In this document: positions 42,795 to 53,800 of the stretch, piece after piece | How positions within the stretch are numbered: position 1 is the first letter of the stretch | How the letters are laid out: each line of letters begins with the position of its first letter | Source: Flavobacterium sp. KACC 22761 | GTDB lineage: Bacteria > Bacteroidota > Bacteroidia > Flavobacteriales > Flavobacteriaceae | Assembly: GCF_034058155.1 (NCBI RefSeq) | Contig: NZ_CP139148.1 | Span: 1,302,001-1,366,000 of the forward strand | DNA: 64,000 nt | Direction of reading: 5' to 3' | Translations under genes and position numbers: made by a program | The notes under the pieces: model-generated | Databases searched by the model: none | What the model was told of the DNA's origin: nothing | What the model saw: the letters and a program-made list of their open reading frames with translations, nothing else

Positions 42795-43076
42795 TTAGTC
42801 AACTAAAACAATCACTTTATTATCTTTCATTTCGATTGTACCTGACGTAATTTCTAATGTATAGGTTTGGTCATTAACTCTCGTAAATTTATCTGCTACC
42901 TCTTTAGAAAAATTAAAGCTAGGCGCTGCAATTTTTACAGTTCCTTTTTCTAGAATAGAAACAATAGGAGCGTGATTATTCAAAATTTGAAAGCTTCCAT
43001 CAACTCCAGGCACTGTAACTGAAGTTACTTCTCCTGAAAATAATTTTGCCTCTGGTGATACTATATCTAAAATCAT
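42795..43076 (-). CDS. atpC: ATP synthase F1 subunit epsilon (short form)
   Basis: 93 aa. It is the beta-sandwich N-terminal domain of epsilon: MILDIVSPEAKLFSGEVTSV, VTVPGVDGSFQILNNHAPIVSIL, GTVKI, then TLEITSGTIEMKDNKVIVLVD. The C-terminal two-helix regulatory domain of longer epsilons (E. coli ~139 aa) is absent, which I recall as normal for Flavobacteria. The inhibitory helix-extension mode of control is therefore missing. It forms the central stalk of the membrane ATP synthase together with gamma. It follows atpD after 92 nt containing a hairpin. Subunits a, b, c, alpha, gamma and delta are not in the window. Confidence 0.94.
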   Translation of the reverse strand: MILDIVSPEAKLFSGEVTSVTVPGVDGSFQILNNHAPIVSILEKGTVKIAAPSFNFSKEVADKFTRVNDQTYTLEITSGTIEMKDNKVIVLVD

Positions 43077-43101
43077 ATCTTCTTTTTAAATTCCAAATTA
43101 T

Positions 43102-43137
43102 AAAATTCCAAATCCCAATTTTGGAATTTGGAATTTT
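43102..43137 (-). promoter_or_regulatory. atpD-atpC intercistronic hairpin
   Basis: Arms 43102-43118 and 43121-43137 (AAAATTCCAAATCCCAA/TTGGAATTTGGAATTTT, one mismatch or G-U) can fold in the transcript between the two genes, followed by only a short T stretch. It is built from the same AAATTCCAAA words as the 6535-6662 region. It may act as a weak terminator or an RNA processing site. Confidence 0.5.
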
Positions 43138-43168
43138 TATTTTTTGAGGTTTGTCAAGCTTTGCTTGA

Positions 43169-44683
<1,515 letters not shown>

Positions 44684-44741
44684 TTATGTATTTATTAAAT
44701 AGCTATTTAGGTTTATCGAAAATACCTCTTTTTTCAGAGCG

Positions 44742-44771
44742 CAAAGATAATTTTTTAAAATATAAAATCAA
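44742..44771 (-). promoter_or_regulatory. atpD promoter, Bacteroidetes consensus
   Basis: On the minus strand: TTG at 44771-44769, 19-nt spacer, TATCTTTG at 44749-44742. Predicted leader ~55 nt. Confidence 0.7.
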
Positions 44772-44862
44772 TTTTTTTTTCATAAAAAATAGCATGATTT
44801 TGTTTGATTCCTAAAAGTTGGGCTTCAAATAACTAAAACAGTAAATTTTAACCCCATAAAAA

Positions 44863-44894
44863 AAAGCCACTGCATCTTAAAAATGAGTGACTTT
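44863..44894 (-). terminator. Terminator of the GDSL lipoprotein gene
   Basis: 9-bp stem with one mismatch, arms 44863-44871 and 44886-44894 (AAAGCCACT/AGTGACTTT), with an A-run on the plus-strand left side that becomes a T-run on the transcript. Confidence 0.65.
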
Positions 44895-44914
44895 CTTACT
44901 AAAAAAAATTGGCT

Positions 44915-46384
44915 TTATTGAATTGTTTGCGGATACTGAATTGGATACGTAGCCAAATCAACGTGACGCAATGTAGAACCATATTTCGCATTAATTGCAT
45001 CTACAAAAATATTAGCAATCAAAGCATAACCTCTTGCACTTGGATGCACTCCGTCTAAAGAGAAAGCACCTCCCGTAACATATGTAGATGACATCACATA
45101 ATTCCCAAAACGGATTCCTCCATTTGACAATTGTGTCAACGTAACTTTTGTATCCACAAATGCCAAACCTTTTTCTGCAGCAACTGCCTGGATTGCCACA
45201 TTGTAGGCATCAGTAGCTTTTTTAACCTCTGCAACTTCATCTTTTGTCAAAACCCAGTTGTCTGCCAATGGCACTGAAAGTCCGTTAACTTTTGTTGCAT
45301 CACCTCCAACAGTAGTCCCAATAAATGTTCTTGCCGACAAAACAACTAAATCCTCCTTAGTAGCTTGTCTATAAGAAGGCAAACCATAAGCAGAAAGGTT
45401 AGTCAAATAACTATCCACTAAGACAACCGCATTACTTCCAGCTTTGAAATTGATTGTTCTTCTAGCAGCTTCATCAGCAGTCAATAATTTATTAGCAACC
45501 ATTTGTTGCAAGCCACCATTATAAACTGCATAACCAGCATTTAACTGAGTTGCTAAAGCCGCCGTAAGCGTAGCTGGATTATACGGTACAGTTGTAAAAT
45601 ATGGCAAACTTGTAATATAAGGCAAATTAGCCACAACACCTTTTGCTCCTTTTGAAGTTAAAGCCGTTGCTAAATTTGTAAAAATAGTTTTAAAAACTGT
45701 TGGGTCTGTAATGTCATTTCCTCCATAAGTAGAAGGATCCATATTCCCAGTCTGATCTTTCCCAGTTCCACCTGAAGTCGCGTAAGCCAAAACATCATTT
45801 CCTCCAATGAACAAAGAAAAGAAAGTTGGATTCTGAGCCATTGCATCAGCTAAAACCGTGGTAGTTGGCGTACTTGAAAATCTTGCGAAATAAGGATTGG
45901 CTAAACCCGAAGCAACTCCTGCAGTATTTCCATAACCGGCCGCAATTAAATGATAACTTTTTGCTCCCGGAACTCCCATGTTATTAAATGTGCCTGAAAG
46001 ATGTGACGTTACTTCGGTTGTAGGCTTGCCTGTAACATTAACCGGAGCTTGACCATTAAAATACAAGCGCGTTCCAGCAATTACATTTCCACCTAAAAGC
46101 AAACCTCCGATGTTATCATTTGTCAAAGGAGTTTTAAATTCTCCTCCTCCTGCCGCAACAAATTGCTGTGCTAAAATATTCGTATACGCATTACTCTGCC
46201 CTTTAATAAACAAAGCATTATCACTATAACCAGCAGCAAACGAATCTCCAAGTGCTACATATTTTGTAAAAACTGCCGATCCAGGAACTACCGGAACTTC
46301 TGCTGGTGCATCACTGTCATCGCTATTACATGCTGCCATAAAGGTTAAAGAAACCAATAAAAGCCATTTTATATTTTTTTTCAT
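44915..46384 (-). CDS. SGNH/GDSL-family hydrolase lipoprotein
   Basis: 489 aa. Lipoprotein signal MKKNIKWLLLVSLTFMAAC with the acylated Cys at 19, then a Ser/Asp-rich spacer. SGNH blocks: GDS motif in YVALGDSFAAGYSDNALF (Ser nucleophile near residue 48), GGND in LFIGGNDVLAYA (block III), and DGVHP in FSLDGVHPSARGYALIAN (catalytic Asp/His, block V). The middle is longer than in small lipases. It is probably an outer-membrane esterase or deacetylase; the substrate is unknown. It follows the TonB-dependent receptor gene by 89 nt on the same strand, so the pair may import and process one nutrient. Confidence 0.9.
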   Translation of the reverse strand: MKKNIKWLLLVSLTFMAACNSDDSDAPAEVPVVPGSAVFTKYVALGDSFAAGYSDNALFIKGQSNAYTNILAQQFVAAGGGEFKTPLTNDNIGGLLLGGNVIAGTRLYFNGQAPVNVTGKPTTEVTSHLSGTFNNMGVPGAKSYHLIAAGYGNTAGVASGLANPYFARFSSTPTTTVLADAMAQNPTFFSLFIGGNDVLAYATSGGTGKDQTGNMDPSTYGGNDITDPTVFKTIFTNLATALTSKGAKGVVANLPYITSLPYFTTVPYNPATLTAALATQLNAGYAVYNGGLQQMVANKLLTADEAARRTINFKAGSNAVVLVDSYLTNLSAYGLPSYRQATKEDLVVLSARTFIGTTVGGDATKVNGLSVPLADNWVLTKDEVAEVKKATDAYNVAIQAVAAEKGLAFVDTKVTLTQLSNGGIRFGNYVMSSTYVTGGAFSLDGVHPSARGYALIANIFVDAINAKYGSTLRHVDLATYPIQYPQTIQ

Positions 46385-46473
46385 GTCATTTAAAATTTAA
46401 AAATTATTACTTCTTTCCATTCATTTTCATCAGAAGAAAAGAAAACCCACTTCATCAAATTAACTTCTTTTAA

Positions 46474-49263
46474 TTATGGATTGATTGTCCAAGAAGCAAA
46501 CCACATCTGACCAATTGCTCCGGCACCAATTACTTGAATATAATCTTTTCCGAAAAGGTTAGTTGCCCCAACTTTAATAACTGATTTAAGTTTTGGCAAA
46601 GCATAATTCACTTGCGCATCAAGAACAGTATTTTCTGGAATCATTCCGTCTCCGAAAGAAGATTGCCATAAATACTCTGTGTTCCATCTCACATTTACAT
46701 TAAATCCTAAATTCTTAGCCACTTTTGCATTTCCAAGAGAAGCTTTAATTCTGTGTTTTGGAGTGTTAAATCCAGCCACGAAACCTGGATCTTCTGATTG
46801 ATCAAAGTCAAATTGAGCGTAGTTGTAGTTTACACCAACTTCGAAATCTTTATAAACTTTTTTAGACAAACCAACTCCAAAACCAAATGATGAAATTTGT
46901 GCGGTTGTGTTTGTATAAACTTGATACACTCTTCTATCTCCAAAAGCTAATGCAGCGTAAGTCATTTGAACATTTGGATCTGCAGGATTTGTTCCTACCG
47001 TACCGTAGTAAGGAGAAATTACTCTTGCCGTATTCATAAAGTCATTATAGATATTGTAATAAGCATTCAAATCGATTGATAAATCATTTTGAACCACAGA
47101 ACGGTATCCAACCTCAAAAGCTTGAACTTGCTCCGGTTTTACTAAACCAATATTAGCCACTTGAAGATCCGCAGGATTTGCCGAAGCAGCAAAAGCCTGA
47201 ACCGAAGCTAATGTATATGCATTGTGATATGCATTTTGACCTGATAAATTAACTGTTGCAGGAACTCCCAATGCTTGACCTGCTAAACTTACCGGCATAG
47301 TTTCTTGGAATCTATCTAAGTTTTCTGGTGCAGAACCAATTAAAGCGAATGGCCCTAAATCTAAACCAATATACTGATCTTGTGTTGTTGGGTTACGGAA
47401 ACCTGTTTGATAAGATGCTCTGAAATTATGTCTTTTTGATTCTCCAGCAGCATAGGTAAACGACACTCTTGGCGAAATATTTCCATCAAAATTCTGGCTT
47501 TTGTCATAACGCAAAGATCCTGTAAATTTCAATCTGTCGTCTAACCATTTTTTTTGCAATTGAGCATAAGCTCCGTATTCTTTGTAATTGATTGGACCGT
47601 TATAATCAGTAAAAATTGTTCCTTCAGAATCCATGATGTATTTTCTCCAAGAACCACCTACTTGAATTTCCGCCCATTTAACTAAATCCCTGAAATTATA
47701 ATTCACATCTGAGTGATATAATTTAGAATGATCGATAAACTTAGCTCCTTGTGTTAAATCTGGATTTTGAATCACAGTAGCAAGCGCATTGTTAAATTGC
47801 GCAGAACCTGGCTCAAATCTAGGAGAACCTGTCGGCTTTGGAAGGAAAGAAAGCGCAGGAGGAAGAATATTGTAGTCAGCAAAATTTCTCGCAATAGCCG
47901 CAGACTCATTTGCATTTGTTCCCATTACCGCTCCAGAATATTGATAAGCTGTAGCATAATTAGTAAACCATTCTTGATCTGATTTTGCCGCTCTGTTTAC
48001 GTTCCAAGCTGCGAATCTCATATCATAAGAATCTCCAGCATCTTCACTTGTAAAATAAACTCTACCAAAGAAATTTTTACCTTTTACCTCAAATTTCCCT
48101 TGTTGCATTAAGAAATCTTTTAAAGCATATCTGTTCGCTCCTTGATAAATCGTGCTTCCCGTACCAATTTTATATTGCAAAATAAATTCAGTATCATCTT
48201 TCCATGGCTTGAAATGCGCACTGAAATCGGCTTTCATACTTCTAACTTTGTTGTCGGTCAAATCTTGCTCACGATATCCAGTTCTACTTACTTGTCCAAC
48301 ATTCGGAATAAAAGTAGTCACCTCGTCACCGTAGATATTCAATCCATCATAATTCTGATTTACCGCATGACTGTCACCTCCAGCCGTCATACTTCTTTTG
48401 TCTGCAGCAATCCATTCGGTCGCTTCCATATAAGTAAAATTAGCTTTCATAGCAAAAGTTTCTGTAAATGCTTTTGCAGCTCTAATTCCGAAATCATTAT
48501 AATCATTAGTTCCGGCAGCATCCTGAGATGTTTGTCCGTATTTATAGTAAACGCTAATTCCTTCATTTGTAAAAGGGCTTTTACTGCTCATAAACATAAT
48601 ACCATTAAATGCATTTGCTCCGTAAAGCGCCGAAGATGCTCCAGGCAAAAGCTCAACACTTGCAACATCAATATCTGATACACCAATTAAATTCCCCAAA
48701 ACAAAATTTAATGCTGGCGATGAGTTATCCATTCCATCAACTAACTGCATGAAACGAGTATTTGCAACCGTAGCAAAACCACGCGTATTGACTGATTTAA
48801 ATGAGATACTGCTGGTATTAAAATGCACCTCTTTCAAATTCTCCAAACCATCGTAAAAAGTCGCGGCCGTAGTATTTTTAATTTCCTGAATCCCCATTCT
48901 TTCAACTGTTACAGGCGATTCGATGATTCTTTCAGGAGTTCTGGAAGCCGAAACTACAATTTCATCCAATTTATTCTCTTCATCCTTTAGTACGACATCA
49001 ATTTTTTGACTTAAAGACGTAACACTAATTGTTTTTGTTTCAAAACCAACCGCAGAAACCTTAATAGTAAAAGGTGGTTTTGAAGTGGTATTCAACTTAA
49101 ACGTACCATCAAAGTCAGTTGAAGTTCCCGTTGAACTTCCTACAACATTAATGTTGGCACCAGGAATAGATTGTTTGTTACTATCGGTAACAGAACCAGT
49201 AATTGTATTCTGCGCAAAAGAAACTCCACAGAAAAACAACATAATCAGCAAATAGATTCTCAT
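46474..49263 (-). CDS. TonB-dependent outer-membrane receptor
   Basis: 929 aa. Signal peptide MRIYLLIMLFFCGVSFAQ. A carboxypeptidase-regulatory-like beta domain follows at ~20-95 (ITGSVTDSNKQSIPGANINVVG, STDFDGTFKLNT), as in most Bacteroidetes TonB receptors. The plug domain is at ~110-225 (ETVxxTRxP-like VVSASRTPERIIESPVTVERM, VNTRGFATVANTRFMQLVDGMD, DVASVELLPGASSALYGANAFNGIMFM). The remainder is a 22-strand-type barrel with TonB-dep_Rec motifs (YGAYAQLQKKWLDDRLKFTGSLRYDKSQNF, RASYQTGFRNPTTQDQYIG). No SusD-like partner is present. The GDSL lipoprotein gene downstream is its likely partner. The imported substrate is not evident. Confidence 0.94.
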   Translation of the reverse strand: MRIYLLIMLFFCGVSFAQNTITGSVTDSNKQSIPGANINVVGSSTGTSTDFDGTFKLNTTSKPPFTIKVSAVGFETKTISVTSLSQKIDVVLKDEENKLDEIVVSASRTPERIIESPVTVERMGIQEIKNTTAATFYDGLENLKEVHFNTSSISFKSVNTRGFATVANTRFMQLVDGMDNSSPALNFVLGNLIGVSDIDVASVELLPGASSALYGANAFNGIMFMSSKSPFTNEGISVYYKYGQTSQDAAGTNDYNDFGIRAAKAFTETFAMKANFTYMEATEWIAADKRSMTAGGDSHAVNQNYDGLNIYGDEVTTFIPNVGQVSRTGYREQDLTDNKVRSMKADFSAHFKPWKDDTEFILQYKIGTGSTIYQGANRYALKDFLMQQGKFEVKGKNFFGRVYFTSEDAGDSYDMRFAAWNVNRAAKSDQEWFTNYATAYQYSGAVMGTNANESAAIARNFADYNILPPALSFLPKPTGSPRFEPGSAQFNNALATVIQNPDLTQGAKFIDHSKLYHSDVNYNFRDLVKWAEIQVGGSWRKYIMDSEGTIFTDYNGPINYKEYGAYAQLQKKWLDDRLKFTGSLRYDKSQNFDGNISPRVSFTYAAGESKRHNFRASYQTGFRNPTTQDQYIGLDLGPFALIGSAPENLDRFQETMPVSLAGQALGVPATVNLSGQNAYHNAYTLASVQAFAASANPADLQVANIGLVKPEQVQAFEVGYRSVVQNDLSIDLNAYYNIYNDFMNTARVISPYYGTVGTNPADPNVQMTYAALAFGDRRVYQVYTNTTAQISSFGFGVGLSKKVYKDFEVGVNYNYAQFDFDQSEDPGFVAGFNTPKHRIKASLGNAKVAKNLGFNVNVRWNTEYLWQSSFGDGMIPENTVLDAQVNYALPKLKSVIKVGATNLFGKDYIQVIGAGAIGQMWFASWTINP

Positions 49264-49734
49264 TTGGGTTAGGTTTTTGGTTAGTTTATCTAGCCAAAAT
49301 ACAAATATTTTTGAGATTAATAAAAAAACGTTAAAAAAAATTAATATAACGCATAAATATTGTTAGTATTTTAACTTTTTCTCATTATGTTTTATTCAAT
49401 TAACAGCAAGAACAAGGCTTTTCAAATCTTAAATAGTATGCATACATATAAAATTTGACTAAAAAATTGAGGATTTAATAAAAATACAGGGGGCAGAAAA
49501 AAAATCTGATAATAAAAAAAAGCGAGACCTAAATCTCGCTTTTTTAACATACTTACAATTACCTTTCTCTAAACAGCCTTTTTTCGGTTAGAATCAATAA
49601 TCAAAAATAATAGCTATAAAATACACTTTACAATTGGTTTTCCGAATCTGTTATAGATAAAATACTTGTTGAAAATATTCTGACAAATGATTGCAATAAC
49701 AATAAAATCTAAATTAACAACAACATTTTTAACT
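49264..49734. other. 471-bp spacer: TonB-receptor upstream region and toxin-locus terminator
   Basis: No gene seen. From 49264 to ~49500 it holds the A/T-rich upstream region of the TonB receptor, without a box I can support. The terminator hairpin copy at 49515-49550 follows. Beyond it, 49551-49734 is featureless. Confidence 0.5.
49515..49550 (-). terminator. Terminator copy A flanking the toxin locus
   Basis: 12-bp stem, arms 49516-49527 and 49534-49545 (AAAAAAGCGAGA/TCTCGCTTTTTT). The 36-nt sequence 49515-49550 matches 58700-58735 with one difference, including 5 nt past the hairpin. It ends the toxin operon here. Confidence 0.85.
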
Positions 49735-50343
49735 TTATAATCTTTTTAATTGCATTACTTTTTCTAATAAAGGAGCCAAGCCACTTTCTGTAATTGTATC
49801 ATTATTCCAAAAACTCATGCAACAGCTTACATAATTGTCCCGAACTTTACATGCAACGTAAAAAATAGTGAGCTCCTTTCCTCCTGACATAGATGCAAGC
49901 AACGATTTTGTACCTGTAAAACTATATTTTATCTTTTTTGCCTTTGTTTCAGTTCCTTCAAAAATTACTGGAATTTCTTCTTCAGAAATAATTTTCCCAC
50001 CTTTTCTAATTCTTGTTGTCTCTAACTGATTCGTAATTGCTTCTTTTGCACTTTGATAAGTACTATGAACAGACCAATTCATTTCGCCATAATAAGGACA
50101 CTGCACAGTATTTACATTTGTCCAATAACAATTGCTTCCTAACTTTATTTTCCTTCCCGCAAAATCAACACTATCAATTGTCATTGATTCAAAGACGTGA
50201 TCAGGAATTTCATTATTTAAAATTCTGTTTATATAGCTCCTTTCAAATTCTTTATCTGCTGTTCTATACCTATCCATTCCATCACCATAAATACCTCCAA
50301 AAAACTTTCTCTTTTGAAACGGTGAACCATCATTTTCATACAT
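49735..50343 (-). CDS. Chimeric orphan: toxin-tip fragment fused to an unknown protein (202 aa)
   Basis: Residues 1-29 (MYENDGSPFQK...GDGMDRYRTA) match a segment in the tip of the adjacent RHS protein (FYENDGKPF...GDGNDQYRTA). The similarity continues five codons upstream of the ATG (NQFSV against GDFRA) up to the TAG stop of the preceding gene, which is in the same frame. After residue ~29 the sequence becomes unrelated: SYINRILNNEIPDHVFE, NCYWTNVNTVQCPYYGEMNW, YVACKVRDNYVSCCMSFW. That part has no signal peptide as read. I interpret it as a 5'-truncated toxin module joined to an immunity-like or other protein left after tip exchange. Whether it is translated as one chain is uncertain; it could be a pseudogene. 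Confidence 0.6.
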   Translation of the reverse strand: MYENDGSPFQKRKFFGGIYGDGMDRYRTADKEFERSYINRILNNEIPDHVFESMTIDSVDFAGRKIKLGSNCYWTNVNTVQCPYYGEMNWSVHSTYQSAKEAITNQLETTRIRKGGKIISEEEIPVIFEGTETKAKKIKYSFTGTKSLLASMSGGKELTIFYVACKVRDNYVSCCMSFWNNDTITESGLAPLLEKVMQLKRL

Positions 50344-50358
50344 AACTGAGAATTGGTT

Positions 50359-50859
50359 CTAATTTGTTTGTTCGATAATATTTGTTTTTATGTAAACGTG
50401 CGATCTTTTTCCATTATTGATACTTGTTAGGGTATCTCCTTCTTTACTCAATTTATATTTAATAATTATATATTGTCCTCCTTCTGCAATCACAAAAGTT
50501 TCATAGCTCATCAAATTTGTATTAAAATTGTAATAATAATAATCCGTCGGTATCCTCTTTAAATCTCCTTTTTTTAACTCTTTAGTACCAAAACTAAAAG
50601 CATGTCCATTTTTGCAAAATTTTTTATAAATATGCCAGTTTTCAAAATTAGAATCTTTAATCAAGGCATCATTTTCATAATATCCATAATATGCATACAT
50701 TTTTGTCGTATCTAACATTTGAGGAAACACAAAATTCTTTTTATCTTTTAATGAATATCGTGGGTGTTTTGGTAGAAAAACACCCTCTTCATTTTTATAA
50801 TATGCAATACAAGAATTTGCTGTCAATATTATTAATATTAAAATAAAAGCTCTTACCAT
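50359..50859 (-). CDS. Lipoprotein, candidate immunity protein for the RHS toxin (166 aa)
   Basis: Signal peptide MVRAFILILIILTANSC with a lipobox-like TANSC, then a mature region rich in Tyr, Lys and Asp (YAYYGYYENDALIKDSNFENWHIYKKFC). No domain that I recognise. Its ATG overlaps the 3' end of the toxin gene by 7 nt (ATGGTAA shares the toxin's TAA stop), so it is translationally coupled to it. Position directly after a polymorphic toxin is the standard place for an immunity gene. The lipoprotein signal puts it in the periplasm or outer membrane, implying that the toxin threatens that side (inference). The downstream chimeric ORF starts 15 nt after its stop. Confidence 0.65.
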   Translation of the reverse strand: MVRAFILILIILTANSCIAYYKNEEGVFLPKHPRYSLKDKKNFVFPQMLDTTKMYAYYGYYENDALIKDSNFENWHIYKKFCKNGHAFSFGTKELKKGDLKRIPTDYYYYNFNTNLMSYETFVIAEGGQYIIIKYKLSKEGDTLTSINNGKRSHVYIKTNIIEQTN

Positions 50860-53800
50860 GTTGTAAAAATATTAGATGTTTTATATTGAGAATATCCATT
50901 CCAATCACCACTCTGCATTTCAAACATTCGCTGATTTGCAATAAAAGTTCCATGAATTAAAACATTTTGTATTGCATGTCTTATCCATTCACTATTTGCT
51001 CCAAGTCGGTATGACTTGTAACCAAAATAGGCTGCTCCCATTCTATAGGGTGTTCCTCTCTCATTAACAAATCCATTCTTATAGTACTCTCCATATCTTC
51101 CCCTCGAACTATATCCTAATTCACCACCAGGCAAACCTTTCTCAACTTCGTAATCATCTTTTGTTCTAGCACCTGTAAACAAATTAAATCCAGTTGAAAA
51201 ATTACCTACACTTAATGACAAAGCTGCTGTTCGATATTGATCATTTCCATCTCCTGAAAATCCTGAGAAAGGTTTTCCATCATTTTCATAAAAAGCTCTA
51301 AAATCTCCAAAATGCAGCCCAAGCGCCCCTGTCTGTTGTTTAAAATCTCCACTCCAAAAATTACTACCTAAACTTACTCCGGTTTTACCATCATCATAAG
51401 CTGCTAAAATAGATTTTCGAACTTCTAATCCATTCTTTCCAAAGCCATTGTAATTACTGTTACTCATTATACCAACCCCTCCAGAAAAACTAAAATCTCC
51501 TGCATTATAAGTTGCTGATACACTTGCTCCAATACCCATTGTATTTCCAAAAGCGATTGAAGGAGAAATATTAAAACTCCAGTCACCAACTTTAACTCCG
51601 TATGCTGGTGCCATAGCAGACACAAATCCCGTTGCTACAGCATTACCCACCGAAGAACCAATAAGACTGGCAGGATTTAAACCACCTGTAATTCCTCCTA
51701 TAACAGCTCCTCCTAATATTGACGTTCCAAACTTACCCCAACTCCAATCTCCAGTTTGTATTGCTTGCACTACATAACTTGTGCCTCCAATTATCGCCCC
51801 TATTAGTGCGCCAACAGCAATTGGCGCCCAAGCAAACTCACCACTTGGATCTGTATATTTTAAAGGATTATTTAAAACATAACCATAACGATTATAGTTC
51901 TGTGTATTAAATGGATCCTGCACAAAATTATCAGGCTGTAAAAAACGATGCAGTTTTGGGTCGTATATACGCCCATTCATATTTATGAGCCCTACACTCT
52001 GTAAATGCTCATGGCCTGTATAACCGCGATCAAGAATAGCGAGTCCGGCATAGTAATTACCAGCCCCATCTTTGACTTCAATAAGCAAGCCCCAAGCATC
52101 AAAAAGTCTTTTTTCAAGTACTTCCCCTTTATCATCTGTTATACAAACAATACTCCCTTGATAATCTCTTTGCAAATACAAATAGTTTTGTGTAGTACCA
52201 TCACTTTTTACGACAATTGGGGCGCTATAGCCATCTCCGCCTAGATAGGTTAGAAACTCCAATACCCCTGTAACAATATTTTCTTTGATCTCCATTGTGC
52301 CATCAGCAGAATAATATTTGCGCAATGGTCTTTCTAATTTTTCATCTTGAAGACCACCATAAAACATGGCAGTACGGCTATTGAAATCATTGTAATTAAA
52401 ACTTATTTTATCTACTCCAGCTTCTTCAATGCTAACTGGACTTTTAAAAGTATTATAAGCAATATTTAATGATTTCTCTGCAGCATTTGGCACATCGGTT
52501 TTTATTATTTGTAAATCATCAAACCATACATTTCCTTTTCCTGTACTGCAAACTCTAAGACGCACACTTTTAATAGTTGGAGGAAGGTAAACTGTTTGGG
52601 TTAAAAAAATCCATTTATTTATATCAGGCGTATTAACTTTATAAGAAATTTGATAGTTATATCCTGTATTAGTGCCGGTATACGCAAACAAATTTATTTC
52701 TGCTACCGGTCCATCACTATATACCCAGCCAGAAAAGGTATACAAAACACTTATGCTATTATTAATTTCCAAAGCTGTATCACAAATAACATGACTGGTG
52801 ATTTCGTTACCTATGCTTATTTTAAGCGAATTATTACCCGTGAATGCTTTAGTGTTATCAAAAGAAATACATTGAGGAGACTGCGGAAGTGTTGTCCAAC
52901 CTGCTCTGCTTTCCATATCATCACTGAAAAAATCATTTTTTTGCACCTGCGCTTTTCTTAAAGGAGTATCAGTTCTCGATATCTGAATATCATCAAACCA
53001 TACATTTCCTTTTGCTGTACTGCTTATTTTTATCCTAAGCCTTTTAATTTTAGCATCTACAGATATTGTTTGGGTAATATACACCCATTTATTTTTTTCT
53101 GTCGTTACAATGTTACCCAAGATTTTACTATTGTCAGGATCTGTATATCCAATCAGATGCAAACCTGGTGTTGGCGCATCACTATATACCCAGCCTGAAA
53201 AAGTATATTGTGTGCTTATTGTATTATTTATACTAAGTGAACTATCACAAAGTACACTGCTCAATGTAACATCTACAGTGTTTATTTTTATAGAAGAACT
53301 GCCTGAATGTGATTTTGCATTATCAAATGATATGCATTGCGGAGCCACAGCCTGCATTGCCCAGCCTGTACGTGATTCCATATCATCAATAAAAAAATCT
53401 TTTTTATTTACTGATCCTCTATTGTAATAGTACTCTAACCCTTTATCTGTAAGATCAACAGAGGTATTTTGATAAGGCTTTTGAGCATTATCGTATTTAT
53501 AAACACCTAAATTATTTTGTATAATTCTGCCTTGATCATCATAATAATGGTAATCCTTTTGATTAGGAACCCTCTCGTTTCCTACTTCAATCAATCTATC
53601 TTGAGCATCATACCTAAATGTATCTAATGGTTGAAAAGAAGTATTACTTCTTTTTGTCAGATTACCTCGTTTTGAATCAAAAGTTGTATTTAAAGCTACA
53701 ATATTTGTTGCCTCTTTTGTTTTGTCATATTGATATCTCTCTGGGAATCCATATAGATCATATTTTTTAGTAATTGTTGTTGGCCCACTTTGAGCATTTA

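Noticed and set aside
48142..48678. 178-aa plus-strand ORF antisense to the TonB receptor gene
   Set aside because: The opposite frame encodes a clear receptor plug and barrel; the antisense product has no domain and an implausible Ser/Ile/Cys composition.
50037..50345. 102-aa plus-strand ORF opposite the chimeric orphan
   Set aside because: The minus-strand frame matches the RHS tip by sequence, so the plus-strand reading is a shadow.
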